Position numbers and translations under genes: made by a program
Notes under the pieces: model-generated
What the model was told of the DNA's origin: nothing
The model's database searches: none
The model's input: the letters and a program-made list of their open reading frames with translations, nothing else
Assembly (NCBI RefSeq): GCF_003268655.1
Contig: NZ_CP029642.1
Coordinates: 1,674,001 to 1,738,000 of the forward strand
Direction: 5' to 3'
Length of the DNA stretch: 64,000 nucleotides
Origin: Arthrobacter dokdonellae
Lineage (GTDB): Bacteria; Actinomycetota; Actinomycetes; Actinomycetales; Micrococcaceae
Shown: positions 46,662 to 55,575 of the stretch, piece by piece
Layout: each line of letters starts with the position of its first letter
How positions within the stretch are numbered: position 1 is the stretch's first letter

Positions 46662-47585
46662 ATGACTTTGTTGAAGAACCACAAAGCCTCCGGGCTGAGC
46701 TACTCGCCGGCCAGGCCCGCCTGGAAGGAAAAGCCGTCCCCGCTGTATTCCGGCCTCAAGGCGCTGACCGTCTTCGTCGTCACCGCCTACATCGGCCTGC
46801 CCGTGCTGGTCGTGTTTTCGACGTCCTTCGCTGACAACCACCAGATCCTGCAATCCGGCGGCTACGTCCTGTGGCCCACGCACCCGAACCTGGATGCCTA
46901 CCGGACGTTGTTCTCCGGCAACCTCATGGTCCGCGCCCTGGCCGTCAGCGCCTTCATCACCGTCGTCGGAACGGCCATCGCGCTCTTCGTCACCATTCTG
47001 CTGGCCTACGCCACCAGCCGGCCCGTGCTTTTTGGCCGCCCCGTGGTCCTCGCGGTGCTGTTCACCATGCTGTTCAGCGCCGGCATCATCCCCATGTACC
47101 TCATGATCAAGCAGCTGGGCCTGATTGACAGCCTGTGGTCCCTGATCCTGCCCGGGGCGCTGGGCGGCTTTAACTTTGTGGTGATGCGATCCTTCTTCAT
47201 GAACATCCCCGCCGAGCTGATCGAAAGTGCCCGCATCGACGGGGCCAGCGACTGGAAGATCCTGTGGACGATGGTGCTTCCGCTGTCCAAGGCCGTGACC
47301 GCCGTCGTCGGGCTCTTCTACGCGGTGGGAATCTGGAATGCGTTCTTCAACGCGCTCCTCTATCTCAACGACACATCGAAGTGGCCCGTCCAGGTGGTGC
47401 TGCGTTCCTACGTCCTGCAGGGGAAGTCGATGACGGCGGACCAGCTGGGCGTCGCCGTGCAGACGCAGCCGCAATCGCTCCAAATGGCGGTGGTGGTCAT
47501 CGCCCTGGTTCCGATCCTGCTCGTCTACCCGTTCCTCCAGCGGCACTTCACCAAGGGTGTCATCACCGGTGCCGTCAAGGGATGA
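46662..47585 (+). CDS. CUT1-family sugar ABC transporter permease (YtcP/LplC-like)
   Basis: The 307-residue second permease has about six hydrophobic segments. It begins the transmembrane part with LKALTVFVVTAYIGLPVLVV and has its EAA loop at IESARIDGASDWKILWTMVL. The sequence FFMNIPAELIESARIDGASD is typical of YtcP/LplC proteins. An AAGGAG box precedes the ATG and the gap to the first permease is 27 bp. It pairs with the upstream permease to form the channel. Confidence 0.93.
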   Translation: MTLLKNHKASGLSYSPARPAWKEKPSPLYSGLKALTVFVVTAYIGLPVLVVFSTSFADNHQILQSGGYVLWPTHPNLDAYRTLFSGNLMVRALAVSAFITVVGTAIALFVTILLAYATSRPVLFGRPVVLAVLFTMLFSAGIIPMYLMIKQLGLIDSLWSLILPGALGGFNFVVMRSFFMNIPAELIESARIDGASDWKILWTMVLPLSKAVTAVVGLFYAVGIWNAFFNALLYLNDTSKWPVQVVLRSYVLQGKSMTADQLGVAVQTQPQSLQMAVVVIALVPILLVYPFLQRHFTKGVITGAVKG

Positions 47586-47650
47586 AATCCTCCCGGCCCT
47601 CATTGAACCATCCAGCTTTCAACCTTCAAGAATCACCAACGAAAGGACGC

Positions 47651-49291
47651 ATGATGTCAACAGCTACCACCACCGGTTACAGCCGGCGAGGATTTCTGGG
47701 CATGCTTGGCGCCGGCGCGGCAACCCTCGCCATCGGCACCTCACTGACGGCCTGCGGACCGTCCGCATCGGGCGGCAGCGCCGCCGCCTCCGCCGCGGTC
47801 AAGCTGCCAACGTACAAGGAGTTCACCGGCATCAAGCCCGAGCTCCCCGGCAACGCCGACGGCCTGCAGCCCGGGTTTCTCTCCATGCCCAAGAGCTTCA
47901 TCAAGACCACCTCCAAGGCGCCCCTGACGCAGGACCTGTCGGCCTACACGGAAACGTTCGCCACGCCACCGCCGGGTATGGACTCGAACCCCTTCTGGCA
48001 GCGCTTGAACACGGCCCTGGGCGCCAAGCTGAACCTGACCATCGGCACCGACCCGGGCTACCCGGACAAGTTCGCCACCATGCTCGCCAGCGGCGACATC
48101 CCGGACCTGATGTGGCTTCCGCCGAATCAGGGCATCCCGAACGTCGGGCCCATGCTGGAAGCCAAGTTCACCGACATGACCAAGTACCTGTCCGGGGATG
48201 CCGTGCTGCAGTACCCCAATCTCGCCGCGCTGAAGCCCGACTCCTGGAAGACCGCCGTCGTTAATGGCAAGATCTGGGGCGCACCCATCCCGTCCACGCC
48301 GATGGGCCAGGTCATGATCGGCAACCCGGAAATGTGGTCCAAGGTGGGCGGCTTCAAGTTCACCTCCACCGACGACTTCATGGCGAAAGGCGCCGAAGTG
48401 GCCAAGGCCTTCCCCGGGAGCTTCGTGCTGGGCAGCGACTACGTCAACGAGATGCACATGTTCGGCGAATGGTTCGGTGTGCCCACCACGTGGCGCCTGA
48501 ACAAGGACCGCACCCTGACCCACATGTACGAGACCCCCGAGTACAAGGCAATGCTGGAATTCGCCGCCAAGGTGTTCAAGGCCGGCTACTTCAACCCGGA
48601 CACCACGCTCTCCAGCTTCATGCCGCCTTTTGTGGCCAACAAGATGGCGGCCTATGTCTCCGTGGGCCCGACCGGTATCAGCGAAGCCCGGCAGGCCGAT
48701 CCCACCCGCCATGGCGAGGTGCTGATTCCGTTCGGACACGACGGGAAGGCCACGCCCGTCTATGACATGGGCTACGGCACGGTCGGTTTCACGCCGCTGA
48801 AGAAGACCACGGATGAAAAACGGATCCGGGAGATTCTGGACTTCTACAACTGGATGGCTGCACCCTTTGGCAGCGCCGAATACCTGCAGAAGAACTTCGG
48901 CACCGAGGGAAAGGACTTCACCTTCGACAGCCACGGCAACCCGGTGTTCACCAAGGACGGCAACACCAACGCCCCGGGACTGGTCAGTGCGCTGCAGATC
49001 ATGTCCAGCCCGGAAAACCCGATCTACAGTGCGTCATTCACGCAGGACACGCAGGCCATCTACGATGCCTCGAAGGAACTGCTGAAGTACGCCAGCCGGA
49101 ACCCCACCGCGGGCACCTACTCGGACACCAATTCCAAGGTGGGTGCCAAGCTCACCACGTCCGCCCGCGACACCGCCACCGACATCCTGACCGGTCGCGC
49201 CGGCGTGGACACGTGGGACGCCGCAGTGGCCAAGTGGAAGAACGGCGGCGGGGACAAGATTCGCGAGGAATACCAGAAGGAGCTCGCGTAA
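47651..49291 (+). CDS. Extracellular sugar-binding lipoprotein (LipO-like)
   Basis: The 546-residue solute-binding protein begins with a twin-arginine signal (YSRRGFLGMLGAGAATLAIG) ending in a lipobox (LTAC), so it is exported by Tat and anchored by a lipid. The mature protein is a family 1 sugar-binding protein of the LipO type, with NPFWQRLNTALGAKLNLTIG and LMWLPPNQGIPNVG segments near the start of the fold. ATG 47651 follows GAAAGGA. It feeds the two permeases upstream. The ligand is probably the oligosaccharide handled by the GH123-like enzyme. Confidence 0.92.
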   Translation: MMSTATTTGYSRRGFLGMLGAGAATLAIGTSLTACGPSASGGSAAASAAVKLPTYKEFTGIKPELPGNADGLQPGFLSMPKSFIKTTSKAPLTQDLSAYTETFATPPPGMDSNPFWQRLNTALGAKLNLTIGTDPGYPDKFATMLASGDIPDLMWLPPNQGIPNVGPMLEAKFTDMTKYLSGDAVLQYPNLAALKPDSWKTAVVNGKIWGAPIPSTPMGQVMIGNPEMWSKVGGFKFTSTDDFMAKGAEVAKAFPGSFVLGSDYVNEMHMFGEWFGVPTTWRLNKDRTLTHMYETPEYKAMLEFAAKVFKAGYFNPDTTLSSFMPPFVANKMAAYVSVGPTGISEARQADPTRHGEVLIPFGHDGKATPVYDMGYGTVGFTPLKKTTDEKRIREILDFYNWMAAPFGSAEYLQKNFGTEGKDFTFDSHGNPVFTKDGNTNAPGLVSALQIMSSPENPIYSASFTQDTQAIYDASKELLKYASRNPTAGTYSDTNSKVGAKLTTSARDTATDILTGRAGVDTWDAAVAKWKNGGGDKIREEYQKELA

Positions 49292-49439
49292 GGGGGGCGG
49301 CGGCCAGGGCCCGCCGGCACGCGCCGTCGCGGCAGCACGTTGCGGCCGCAACGGCGCCTGTAGGCTCAGGAAATGCGTTCCTGCGCGCTGTGCGGGGATC
49401 GTTTGGCAAGGACCATTTGAGGAAATCAGGGGGAGTTCG

Positions 49440-50462
49440 ATGAATGTGGCGCATGTGTCTCCACAGCGGGCCACCATCCGCACCGTGGCCCAGGCGGCGG
49501 GAGTCTCGACGGCGACGGTGTCCTATGTGCTGTCCGGCCGGGCGGGGAAGACCAATTCGCCGGGCGTGTCCGCCGAAACGGTGCTGCGGGTCAAAGAGGC
49601 GGCGTTGGAACTGGGCTACCGCCCCAACCAGGCGGCGCGCGCCATTCGGACGGGCAAGTCGAACCTGATGATGCTTTCCCTGACCATGCTCTCGGACCCC
49701 TGGTCCCTGTCCGTCAGCAAGGCGGTGGGGGCCGCCGTCGGCCCGGCCGGCATCACGCCCATGATCCTCGCGGACACCGACTGGCGCACCGCCATCAAGC
49801 GGCAGGGTGCCGACGTCATCTTCATTGATGCCGCGGACGATGAAGGGGACGCAGAACTCCTCGCCGAACTGGCGCGCAACAACCGGCTCGTCGTTTTCAG
49901 CGAAACCCTGGAACCCAATGGCTTTGACGTGGTCCGCTCCCTGGCCGGAACATCCATGGGCCAGGCCATGGACCACCTGACGGAGACCCACTCAAAGGTG
50001 GCGTGCCTGACCCCGGCGAGCAGCCTCAGGGCCCCGCAGTCCGTCCGGTACGGGGCCTATGTGCGGGGGCTTGAACGCGCGGGGCTCGAGCTGCGCCAGG
50101 ACTATGTGGCCACGTTCGCCGGGGACGAGGTCGGCGCCTATGAAGCCGCCGTCGCGCTGCTGCGGCAGCCGGACCCGCCGACCGCCGTCTTTGCCACGTC
50201 CGACTTTGTGGCGATCGCGGCGGTGCATGCCGCCCAGCGGCTGCGGCTGGACGTGCCCGGGGACGTGGCGGTGGTGGGCATTGGCAACACCCTCCAGGGC
50301 GAGGCGATGGCCCCGTCGCTGACCAGCGTCGGCCCGGTCGGCTTCTTTGGTGGCTTGGCGGACTTCCTCGTCGATCGGGCCATGGACCCGTCGGGGCCGC
50401 CGCAGGTCCTGGAATTTCCCTGGCAGCTTTTCGTGCGTGATTCCGCGCCGGCCGCCCCCTGA
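49440..50462 (+). CDS. LacI-family transcriptional regulator
   Basis: The 340-residue regulator has an N-terminal LacI HTH with hinge helix (RTVAQAAGVSTATVSYVLSG through ELGYRPNQAARAIRTGKSN, about 12-70) and a periplasmic-binding-protein-like sensor domain ending PPTAVFATSDFVAIAAVHAA. A GGGGAG box precedes ATG 49440. It lies between the transporter and an oxidoreductase gene. The site at 45492-45505 has the central CG expected of its family, making local control of the glycan locus likely. A direct sugar effector is expected but unknown. Confidence 0.92.
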   Translation: MNVAHVSPQRATIRTVAQAAGVSTATVSYVLSGRAGKTNSPGVSAETVLRVKEAALELGYRPNQAARAIRTGKSNLMMLSLTMLSDPWSLSVSKAVGAAVGPAGITPMILADTDWRTAIKRQGADVIFIDAADDEGDAELLAELARNNRLVVFSETLEPNGFDVVRSLAGTSMGQAMDHLTETHSKVACLTPASSLRAPQSVRYGAYVRGLERAGLELRQDYVATFAGDEVGAYEAAVALLRQPDPPTAVFATSDFVAIAAVHAAQRLRLDVPGDVAVVGIGNTLQGEAMAPSLTSVGPVGFFGGLADFLVDRAMDPSGPPQVLEFPWQLFVRDSAPAAP

Positions 50463-50516
50463 CTTTTTGACATTCAAGAAGCTGAAGAATTCAAGAACCT
50501 AGAGAGAAGAATCGTT

Positions 50517-51743
50517 GTGACTGATTTGATGGAGGCCGTTCCGGACCGGGAACGGGCCACGAGGGACTTGCGCGTCGGCATTGTCGGGTTCGGCCTGCGG
50601 GCGTCCCTGTGGCGCCTCGTGCACAAGCCGGGCCGAGGCTCGGAAGTGGTTATGGTCTGCGACGTTTCCGAGCGCGGCCGGGCTGATGCGGCCCAGAAAC
50701 TTCCGACGGCGGCTGTCACCGCCGACCTGGCCGAACTGCTGGGTGCCGGGCTGGATGCGGTGCTGGTGCTGACCCCGGACAACCGGCACGCCCAGATTGC
50801 GGTTGAGACGCTGAGGGCCGGCATCCCCACGTTCTGCGAAAAGCCGTTGGACGTGACGCTGGAGGCCGCGGACGCCATCCTGACTGCCGCGTTTGAGACC
50901 GGTACCCGGCTGTACGTGGGGCACAACATGCGCCACATGCCCGTCGTGGTCCAGATGCGCGAGCTCATCCAGGCCGGGACCATCGGCGAGGTCAAGGCCG
51001 TGTGGTGCCGCCACTTTGTGGGCAACGGCGGCGACTACTACTTCAAGGACTGGCACGCCGAGCGCGCCAACACCACGTCCCTGCTGCTGCAAAAGGGTGC
51101 CCACGACATCGACGTGATCCACTGGCTCGCCGGCGGCTACACGAAGCGGGTCTCCGCCATCGGCGACCTTGCCGTGTATGGAGACGTCGCCAGCCGGCGG
51201 GACAACAGGGACCGGCGCATGTGGGACTGGTTCTCGCTGGAGAACTGGCCGCCCACCGAGCAGGTGGACCTGAACCCGGTCATCGACGTGGAGGACATCT
51301 CGATGATGCAGATGGTGCTGGACAACGGGGCCCTGGCCTCCTATCAGCAGTGCCACTTCACCCCGGACTACTGGCGCAACTACACCGTCATCGGCACGAA
51401 GGGCCGGATCGAGAACTTTGGCGACAACCCCGGGGACTTCATCCATGTCTGGACCACCCGCACGCAGGACGGCTTCGTGGAACCGGATGAAAAGGTGGAG
51501 ATCCGCGACGGCGAGGGCGGCCACGGCGGCGCCGACCCGCTGCTCATCGCCGAGTTCCTGCGTTTTGCGCGCGACGGCGGTGCCACGGAGACGTCCCCGG
51601 TCGCGGCCCGTGAAGCCGTGGCCGCCGGGGTCCTCGCCGCCCAGTCGCTGCGTTCGAACGGCGGGGCGCTGGAGGTTCCGGCACTGCCCGCGGAACTCGT
51701 GGAGTATTTCAACAACGGACAGCCCGCCCGCACCACCGCCTAG
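50517..51743 (+). CDS. Gfo/Idh/MocA-family oxidoreductase
   Basis: The 408-residue protein has an NAD(P)-binding Rossmann fold (LRVGIVGFGLRASLWRLVHK), the family EKP motif (FCEKPLDVTLEAADAI) with the catalytic Lys, and the substrate-domain His region QKGAHDIDVIHWLAGGYTKR. Relatives oxidise or reduce sugars, inositols or glycosides, and some (GH109) split alpha-N-acetylgalactosamine bonds by an NAD mechanism. That makes a role in sugar processing here natural. GTG 50517 is the start, after a purine-rich GAGAGAAG. It closes the glycan locus and converges on pepC. Confidence 0.9.
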   Translation: MTDLMEAVPDRERATRDLRVGIVGFGLRASLWRLVHKPGRGSEVVMVCDVSERGRADAAQKLPTAAVTADLAELLGAGLDAVLVLTPDNRHAQIAVETLRAGIPTFCEKPLDVTLEAADAILTAAFETGTRLYVGHNMRHMPVVVQMRELIQAGTIGEVKAVWCRHFVGNGGDYYFKDWHAERANTTSLLLQKGAHDIDVIHWLAGGYTKRVSAIGDLAVYGDVASRRDNRDRRMWDWFSLENWPPTEQVDLNPVIDVEDISMMQMVLDNGALASYQQCHFTPDYWRNYTVIGTKGRIENFGDNPGDFIHVWTTRTQDGFVEPDEKVEIRDGEGGHGGADPLLIAEFLRFARDGGATETSPVAAREAVAAGVLAAQSLRSNGGALEVPALPAELVEYFNNGQPARTTA

Positions 51744-51781
51744 CACCCAATCCACCGGCCCATGAATCCCCGGAGACGGTC

Positions 51782-53131
51782 CTAGGCCAGCGCACCCATG
51801 GGATCCCAGGCCTGCAGCACGATGGGTTCGGCTCCCAGGGCCCGGCGCAGCTCGGGAGAGAGGCGCGACTTGTCGACCACGACCTCAAAGACGTACTCGT
51901 CGAACCAGTTGTCCGCCATGGTGTAGAAGCCCTGGTCGCCGTTTTCCTCGCCCCAGCTGTTCTCCACCCGCCAGCGGCGCGTTTCGCCGTCGAGCACGTC
52001 CACGCCCGTCAGCAGCATGGCGTGCGTCATGGCCGATTCACCAAAGCGGACCCGGGATTCCTTGTCCATGGCCAACTCGGCGCCGTAAAGGCCCGCGTAG
52101 TCGTAGAGGCGGGCGTCCCAGATGCCGTCCTTGCGGACCATCTGCGGCCCCACGTCGCAGCCGAACCAGACCGGCTCCCCGTCCAGGATGGCCTCCTTGG
52201 CGAGGCGCTTGGCCAGGCCGATGTCCACGTTGAGGTAGAGCACCGGGGCGGCACCGACCACATTGCCCAGGTGCTCGACCGTCAGCGTGCTGCCCTTCGG
52301 GTGCTCGGCCCGGGGGTCGTCAACGAGGCACACGTAGTCCCCGAGCGCGATGGTGGTGTACTTCGCCAGGAATTCCTGCGGGGTCATGACTCCTTCGCGG
52401 TGGAAGGCCTTCTTGTCGTCGGTGTACTCCCACTCGAACTGCGTTGGCGGCGTGCCCAGGTGAAGGGTGAGGACCCTGTGGACCTCCGTGATGATCCGCC
52501 CACGGGCTTGTTCCGCCCCGGCCGTGTCACCGGCCTGGCGGAGCGTGCGCAGCTCCTGCGCGGCGCGGCGCAACAGCGAGCGGAGCACGGAGTTCATCCG
52601 GCCGGTGTTCGACGACGATTCGGTCTCGGGCATGGCCGACTTGGGCACGGCGCCATACTTGGCGAAGATGTTCACCGCCATGTCCCACTGCCCGCCGTCG
52701 CCCACCACCGTCTGCAGCAGGTAGGACACCAGGCGGTCGTCCTCGGGACGTTCGGCCGTGTCCAGCATGGACTCGAGGAAGTAGTTGGCCCGCTCCAGCT
52801 TGTCGAAGTACATGGCGTAATTCTGGGAGAACTCGAACTCCTTGACATCCAGCACCTGCTTGGCGCCGGCGCGCAGCAGGTTCAGCGCCGCGAAAAGCCA
52901 GCACCGGCCGGACTTCTTCTGGTTGGTGACCTTCCAGTCGTCGATCCGGTGCGAGACGGTGGTGGAGAGGGACGTGGCGAGCTGGTGGTCGACGGCGAGT
53001 TCGTCCACACTGACCCGTGCGATGGCGTTTTGTGTGCGCTTCAGGACCGGGTCGGCGGCAAAGGACTTGTGCAGGCCCGCAAGCTGTCCCGTGGTCAGGG
53101 AAGTGGCGGCCGTGTCGGTGATGGTGGTCAT
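51782..53131 (-). CDS. pepC: Aminopeptidase C (bleomycin-hydrolase-type cysteine peptidase)
   Basis: The 449-residue C1-family peptidase has its oxyanion Gln71 and nucleophile Cys77 in NQKKSGRCWLFAALN, catalytic His in ESAMTHAMLLTGVDV and Asn in RVENSWGEENGDQGF. These are the complete PepC/bleomycin hydrolase set. The enzyme is a cytoplasmic hexameric aminopeptidase that trims peptides. ATG 53131 is chosen over the longer frame from 53200 because GGAAG precedes it. It is convergent with the Gfo/Idh/MocA gene. Confidence 0.95.
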   Translation of the reverse strand: MTTITDTAATSLTTGQLAGLHKSFAADPVLKRTQNAIARVSVDELAVDHQLATSLSTTVSHRIDDWKVTNQKKSGRCWLFAALNLLRAGAKQVLDVKEFEFSQNYAMYFDKLERANYFLESMLDTAERPEDDRLVSYLLQTVVGDGGQWDMAVNIFAKYGAVPKSAMPETESSSNTGRMNSVLRSLLRRAAQELRTLRQAGDTAGAEQARGRIITEVHRVLTLHLGTPPTQFEWEYTDDKKAFHREGVMTPQEFLAKYTTIALGDYVCLVDDPRAEHPKGSTLTVEHLGNVVGAAPVLYLNVDIGLAKRLAKEAILDGEPVWFGCDVGPQMVRKDGIWDARLYDYAGLYGAELAMDKESRVRFGESAMTHAMLLTGVDVLDGETRRWRVENSWGEENGDQGFYTMADNWFDEYVFEVVVDKSRLSPELRRALGAEPIVLQAWDPMGALA

Positions 53132-53330
53132 GTCTTCCGTTCTATCCCGATTCGCGCGCGGCGGCAACGTTTCGACGGTCGAGGCCGCCGGACCGGCCAT
53201 GGCCGGCCGGGATGCCGTGGGGGGATGAAATGTTCGTGTGCGGCGGCCCGTGGCCGGCGCCCTGCCACCATGGCCTGCGTTCTTGTTGGGCGCGTACCGC
53301 CAGGGGCCGGGACCTGGAGCGGGACGGGTT

Positions 53331-53336
53331 TATACT
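53331..53336 (+). promoter_or_regulatory. -10 element (TATACT) of a leaderless transcript
   Basis: TATACT ends 7 bases before GTG 53343, the spacing expected if transcription starts on the start codon itself. No convincing -35 box is visible. The 211-bp gap 53132-53342 has no other gene. Confidence 0.55.
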
Positions 53337-53342
53337 GACGCC

Positions 53343-54338
53343 GTGATCGCCTACGTGGCCCGCAGGATCCTGCAGTCGGTGGTGGCGTTGTGGATCGTTG
53401 TCACGGTGGTCTTTGCCATGCTCTACGCCCAGACGGGGAGCACGGCGCGCGCCGTGCTGGGCCAGCGTGCCTCCTTTGCCGAGATTGCGGCATTCAACCA
53501 GGTGAACGGGTTCGACAGCCCCTTCCCCGTCCAGTACGCTCGGTTCCTTGGCTCCCTGCTCCGCGGACAGCTTACGTTTGCGGGCCCACATCCGCACAGC
53601 CCCTATGGCATTGTCAACGACTACGCAGCCGGCGTCAGCCTGCGTCAGCTTGCATCCGGGCCCCTTGTCAACACGCTCGTGCTCATGGGGCTGGCCCTGG
53701 CACTGGCCGTGCCAACCGGACTGGTGCTTGGGGCATGGCTGGGCAGCGGCCATGGACCGGCGTGGATCCGCGCACTCGCCGCAGCGCTCAACCTCGCGGG
53801 CTACGCCATCCCGGTCTTTGTCCTTGGGCTCCTGCTGACGCTGTTATTGGGGTACGACGCGGGGCTCCTGCAATTCAACAACCCGCGGTGGGCGCTGGGT
53901 GACGTGTTCTCCTCGCCGGCCGGGCTCGTGTTGCCGGTGCTGACGCTGGCGGTGGGCAACGTGGCACTATTCAGCCGGTACTTTCAGGCCAGCGTTGCCG
54001 AATGCCTTGCCACCGACTACGCCACGAAGGCCCGCAGCATCGGGGCCTCGGAGCTGCGGATCCTGGTGCGCCATGTGGCCCGCAACGCCGCGATCCCCGT
54101 CGTCACCCTGGCGGCGACGCGGCTGCCGGTGATCTTCGGCGTCCAGGTGCCGCTTGAGGTGTTCTTCAACTATCCGGGGATCGGCAGCCTCGCCTGGCAG
54201 GCAGCGACGGCGAAGCAGTCCTACACGCTGCTCGGTGCCGCGCTGCTGGTGGGCGTACTTGTCGTAGCCGCCACGTTCGCCGCCGACATCCTGTACCTGG
54301 CCCTTGACCCGCGCATCCGCTATGGCGGCTCACGGTGA
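53343..54338 (+). CDS. Orphan OppB/DppB-type ABC transporter permease
   Basis: The 331-residue permease has the DppB-type layout: an N-terminal membrane helix (YVARRILQSVVALWIVVTVV), a large first extracytoplasmic loop and five further membrane segments. The EAA loop is ATDYATKARSIGASELRILV and RHVARNAAIPVVTLAA follows it. Peptide or nickel importers always need a second permease, ATPases and a binding protein; none lies near this gene, which is followed by a convergent LysR gene. It may be a leftover of a broken operon or may join subunits coded elsewhere. Start at GTG 53343, leaderless. Confidence 0.8.
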   Translation: MIAYVARRILQSVVALWIVVTVVFAMLYAQTGSTARAVLGQRASFAEIAAFNQVNGFDSPFPVQYARFLGSLLRGQLTFAGPHPHSPYGIVNDYAAGVSLRQLASGPLVNTLVLMGLALALAVPTGLVLGAWLGSGHGPAWIRALAAALNLAGYAIPVFVLGLLLTLLLGYDAGLLQFNNPRWALGDVFSSPAGLVLPVLTLAVGNVALFSRYFQASVAECLATDYATKARSIGASELRILVRHVARNAAIPVVTLAATRLPVIFGVQVPLEVFFNYPGIGSLAWQAATAKQSYTLLGAALLVGVLVVAATFAADILYLALDPRIRYGGSR

Positions 54339-54433
54339 GTCCGTCCCGCCCGTGCCGCCGCGCGGGCCGGAGTCGGAACCCCGTTCCCGCCCGTGGCATT
54401 CCCGGGGCAGGTCGGCGGCTGATCCCTTCCGCG

Positions 54434-55450
54434 TCAGCCCGGGAGGGGCCGGGAGGCCGTGAGGTCGGCCATGACCTGCTGCAGGGCTTCGGCCACCAGC
54501 ATGACCGAGGCGCGCTTGAGGTTTTCGGGGCGGACCAGCAGGTCGATGCGCCGCCGGGTGCTGATCCCGGTCAGCGGCCGCAGCGTGACACCGGGGTTCA
54601 GCGCCGGGCTGGCCGTGTGGCGGGGAAGCAGGCCGATGACGTCGCCGGTGGAGACCAGCGCGGCGGCCGTCGAGTAGTCATTGATCCGGTGCACCACGTT
54701 CACCGGCCGGCTCGCCACGGCGCCGATGGCGGCCAGCACGTCGGCGGGGGAGTATCCGCTGCGGCTTGCCACCCAGGGGTAGTCCACCACGTCCTGCGGC
54801 GACAGTTCCGCCTTGGCCGCCAGGGGATGGTCCACCGCCAAGGCGATGTCGAGGGGCTCGTGCGCCAGCGGGATGACCCGGACCCGGGACTCCGGCCACG
54901 CCGGGCTGTGGTCCATGCGGTGCGCCAGCACCAGGTCGTACCGTGCCGTCAGTGCGGGAAAGTCGTGCTGCGCCACGTCCTCGTCGGACAGGCGGACACG
55001 GGGAACGCCGACGGCGGCGCCCGCCAAACCCGGCCCGCCCGCCACGCCCGGCCGTACACGGTCGTCCGCCACAGGTATTTCCCGCATGCCGGATTCCCGC
55101 CGCAGCTCGTCCAGCCGCCGCACCAGCGGCGCAAACAGCGCCTGGCCGGCGCTGTGGAAGCCGCTGACGGAGACCGTGCCGTGGCGTTCGTGCTGGTAGG
55201 CGCCGATCGCCGCCTTCGCCGTCGCCATGGCGTTGATGACGTCGGCGCCGGCGTCGGCGAGCACCCGGCCGGCGTCCGTGAGCACCAGGTTCCGGCCGTC
55301 CCTGCGCGTGAGCGGGGTATCCACCTGGCGCTGGAGCAGGGAGATTTGCTGGCTGACGGCGGACGGCGTGACGGACATGGTTTCGGCAACCGCCTTGACA
55401 CTGCCCAGCTCGCCCAGTTCGCGCAGCATCTGCAGCTGGTGTAGTTCCAC
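54434..55450 (-). CDS. LysR-family transcriptional regulator
   Basis: The 338-residue regulator has a winged HTH at residues 1-60 (LRELGELGSVKAVAETMSVT then PSAVSQQISLLQRQ) and the two-lobed effector-binding domain typical of LysR proteins (TVSVSGFHSAGQALFAPLVR onward). An insert of about 20 residues (DDRVRPGVAGGPGLAGAAVG) interrupts the first lobe. It is divergent from tdh-kbl, with a palindromic box at 55465-55482 between them, so it is probably their regulator and self-regulated. Confidence 0.9.
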   Translation of the reverse strand: MELHQLQMLRELGELGSVKAVAETMSVTPSAVSQQISLLQRQVDTPLTRRDGRNLVLTDAGRVLADAGADVINAMATAKAAIGAYQHERHGTVSVSGFHSAGQALFAPLVRRLDELRRESGMREIPVADDRVRPGVAGGPGLAGAAVGVPRVRLSDEDVAQHDFPALTARYDLVLAHRMDHSPAWPESRVRVIPLAHEPLDIALAVDHPLAAKAELSPQDVVDYPWVASRSGYSPADVLAAIGAVASRPVNVVHRINDYSTAAALVSTGDVIGLLPRHTASPALNPGVTLRPLTGISTRRRIDLLVRPENLKRASVMLVAEALQQVMADLTASRPLPG

Positions 55451-55464
55451 GGCGCCAGCCTATC

Positions 55465-55514
55465 ATTTAGCGTTCACTAAATCGTTGATGGAGCAAAATT
55501 CGATTGTGCTAAAT
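55465..55514. promoter_or_regulatory. LysR-type binding region between lysR and tdh
   Basis: ATTTAG-N6-CTAAAT (55465-55482) is a perfect inverted repeat that fits the T-N11-A LysR box. A further half-site CTAAAT lies at 55509-55514 toward tdh. This is the usual pattern of a recognition site near the lysR start and an activation site nearer the target promoter. Confidence 0.55.
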
Positions 55515-55575
55515 GGTCTGCCGGGTTGTAATGGAGCCAGGGAAACCCACAGCCAAGCCAGCAGAAAGCCGTTCC

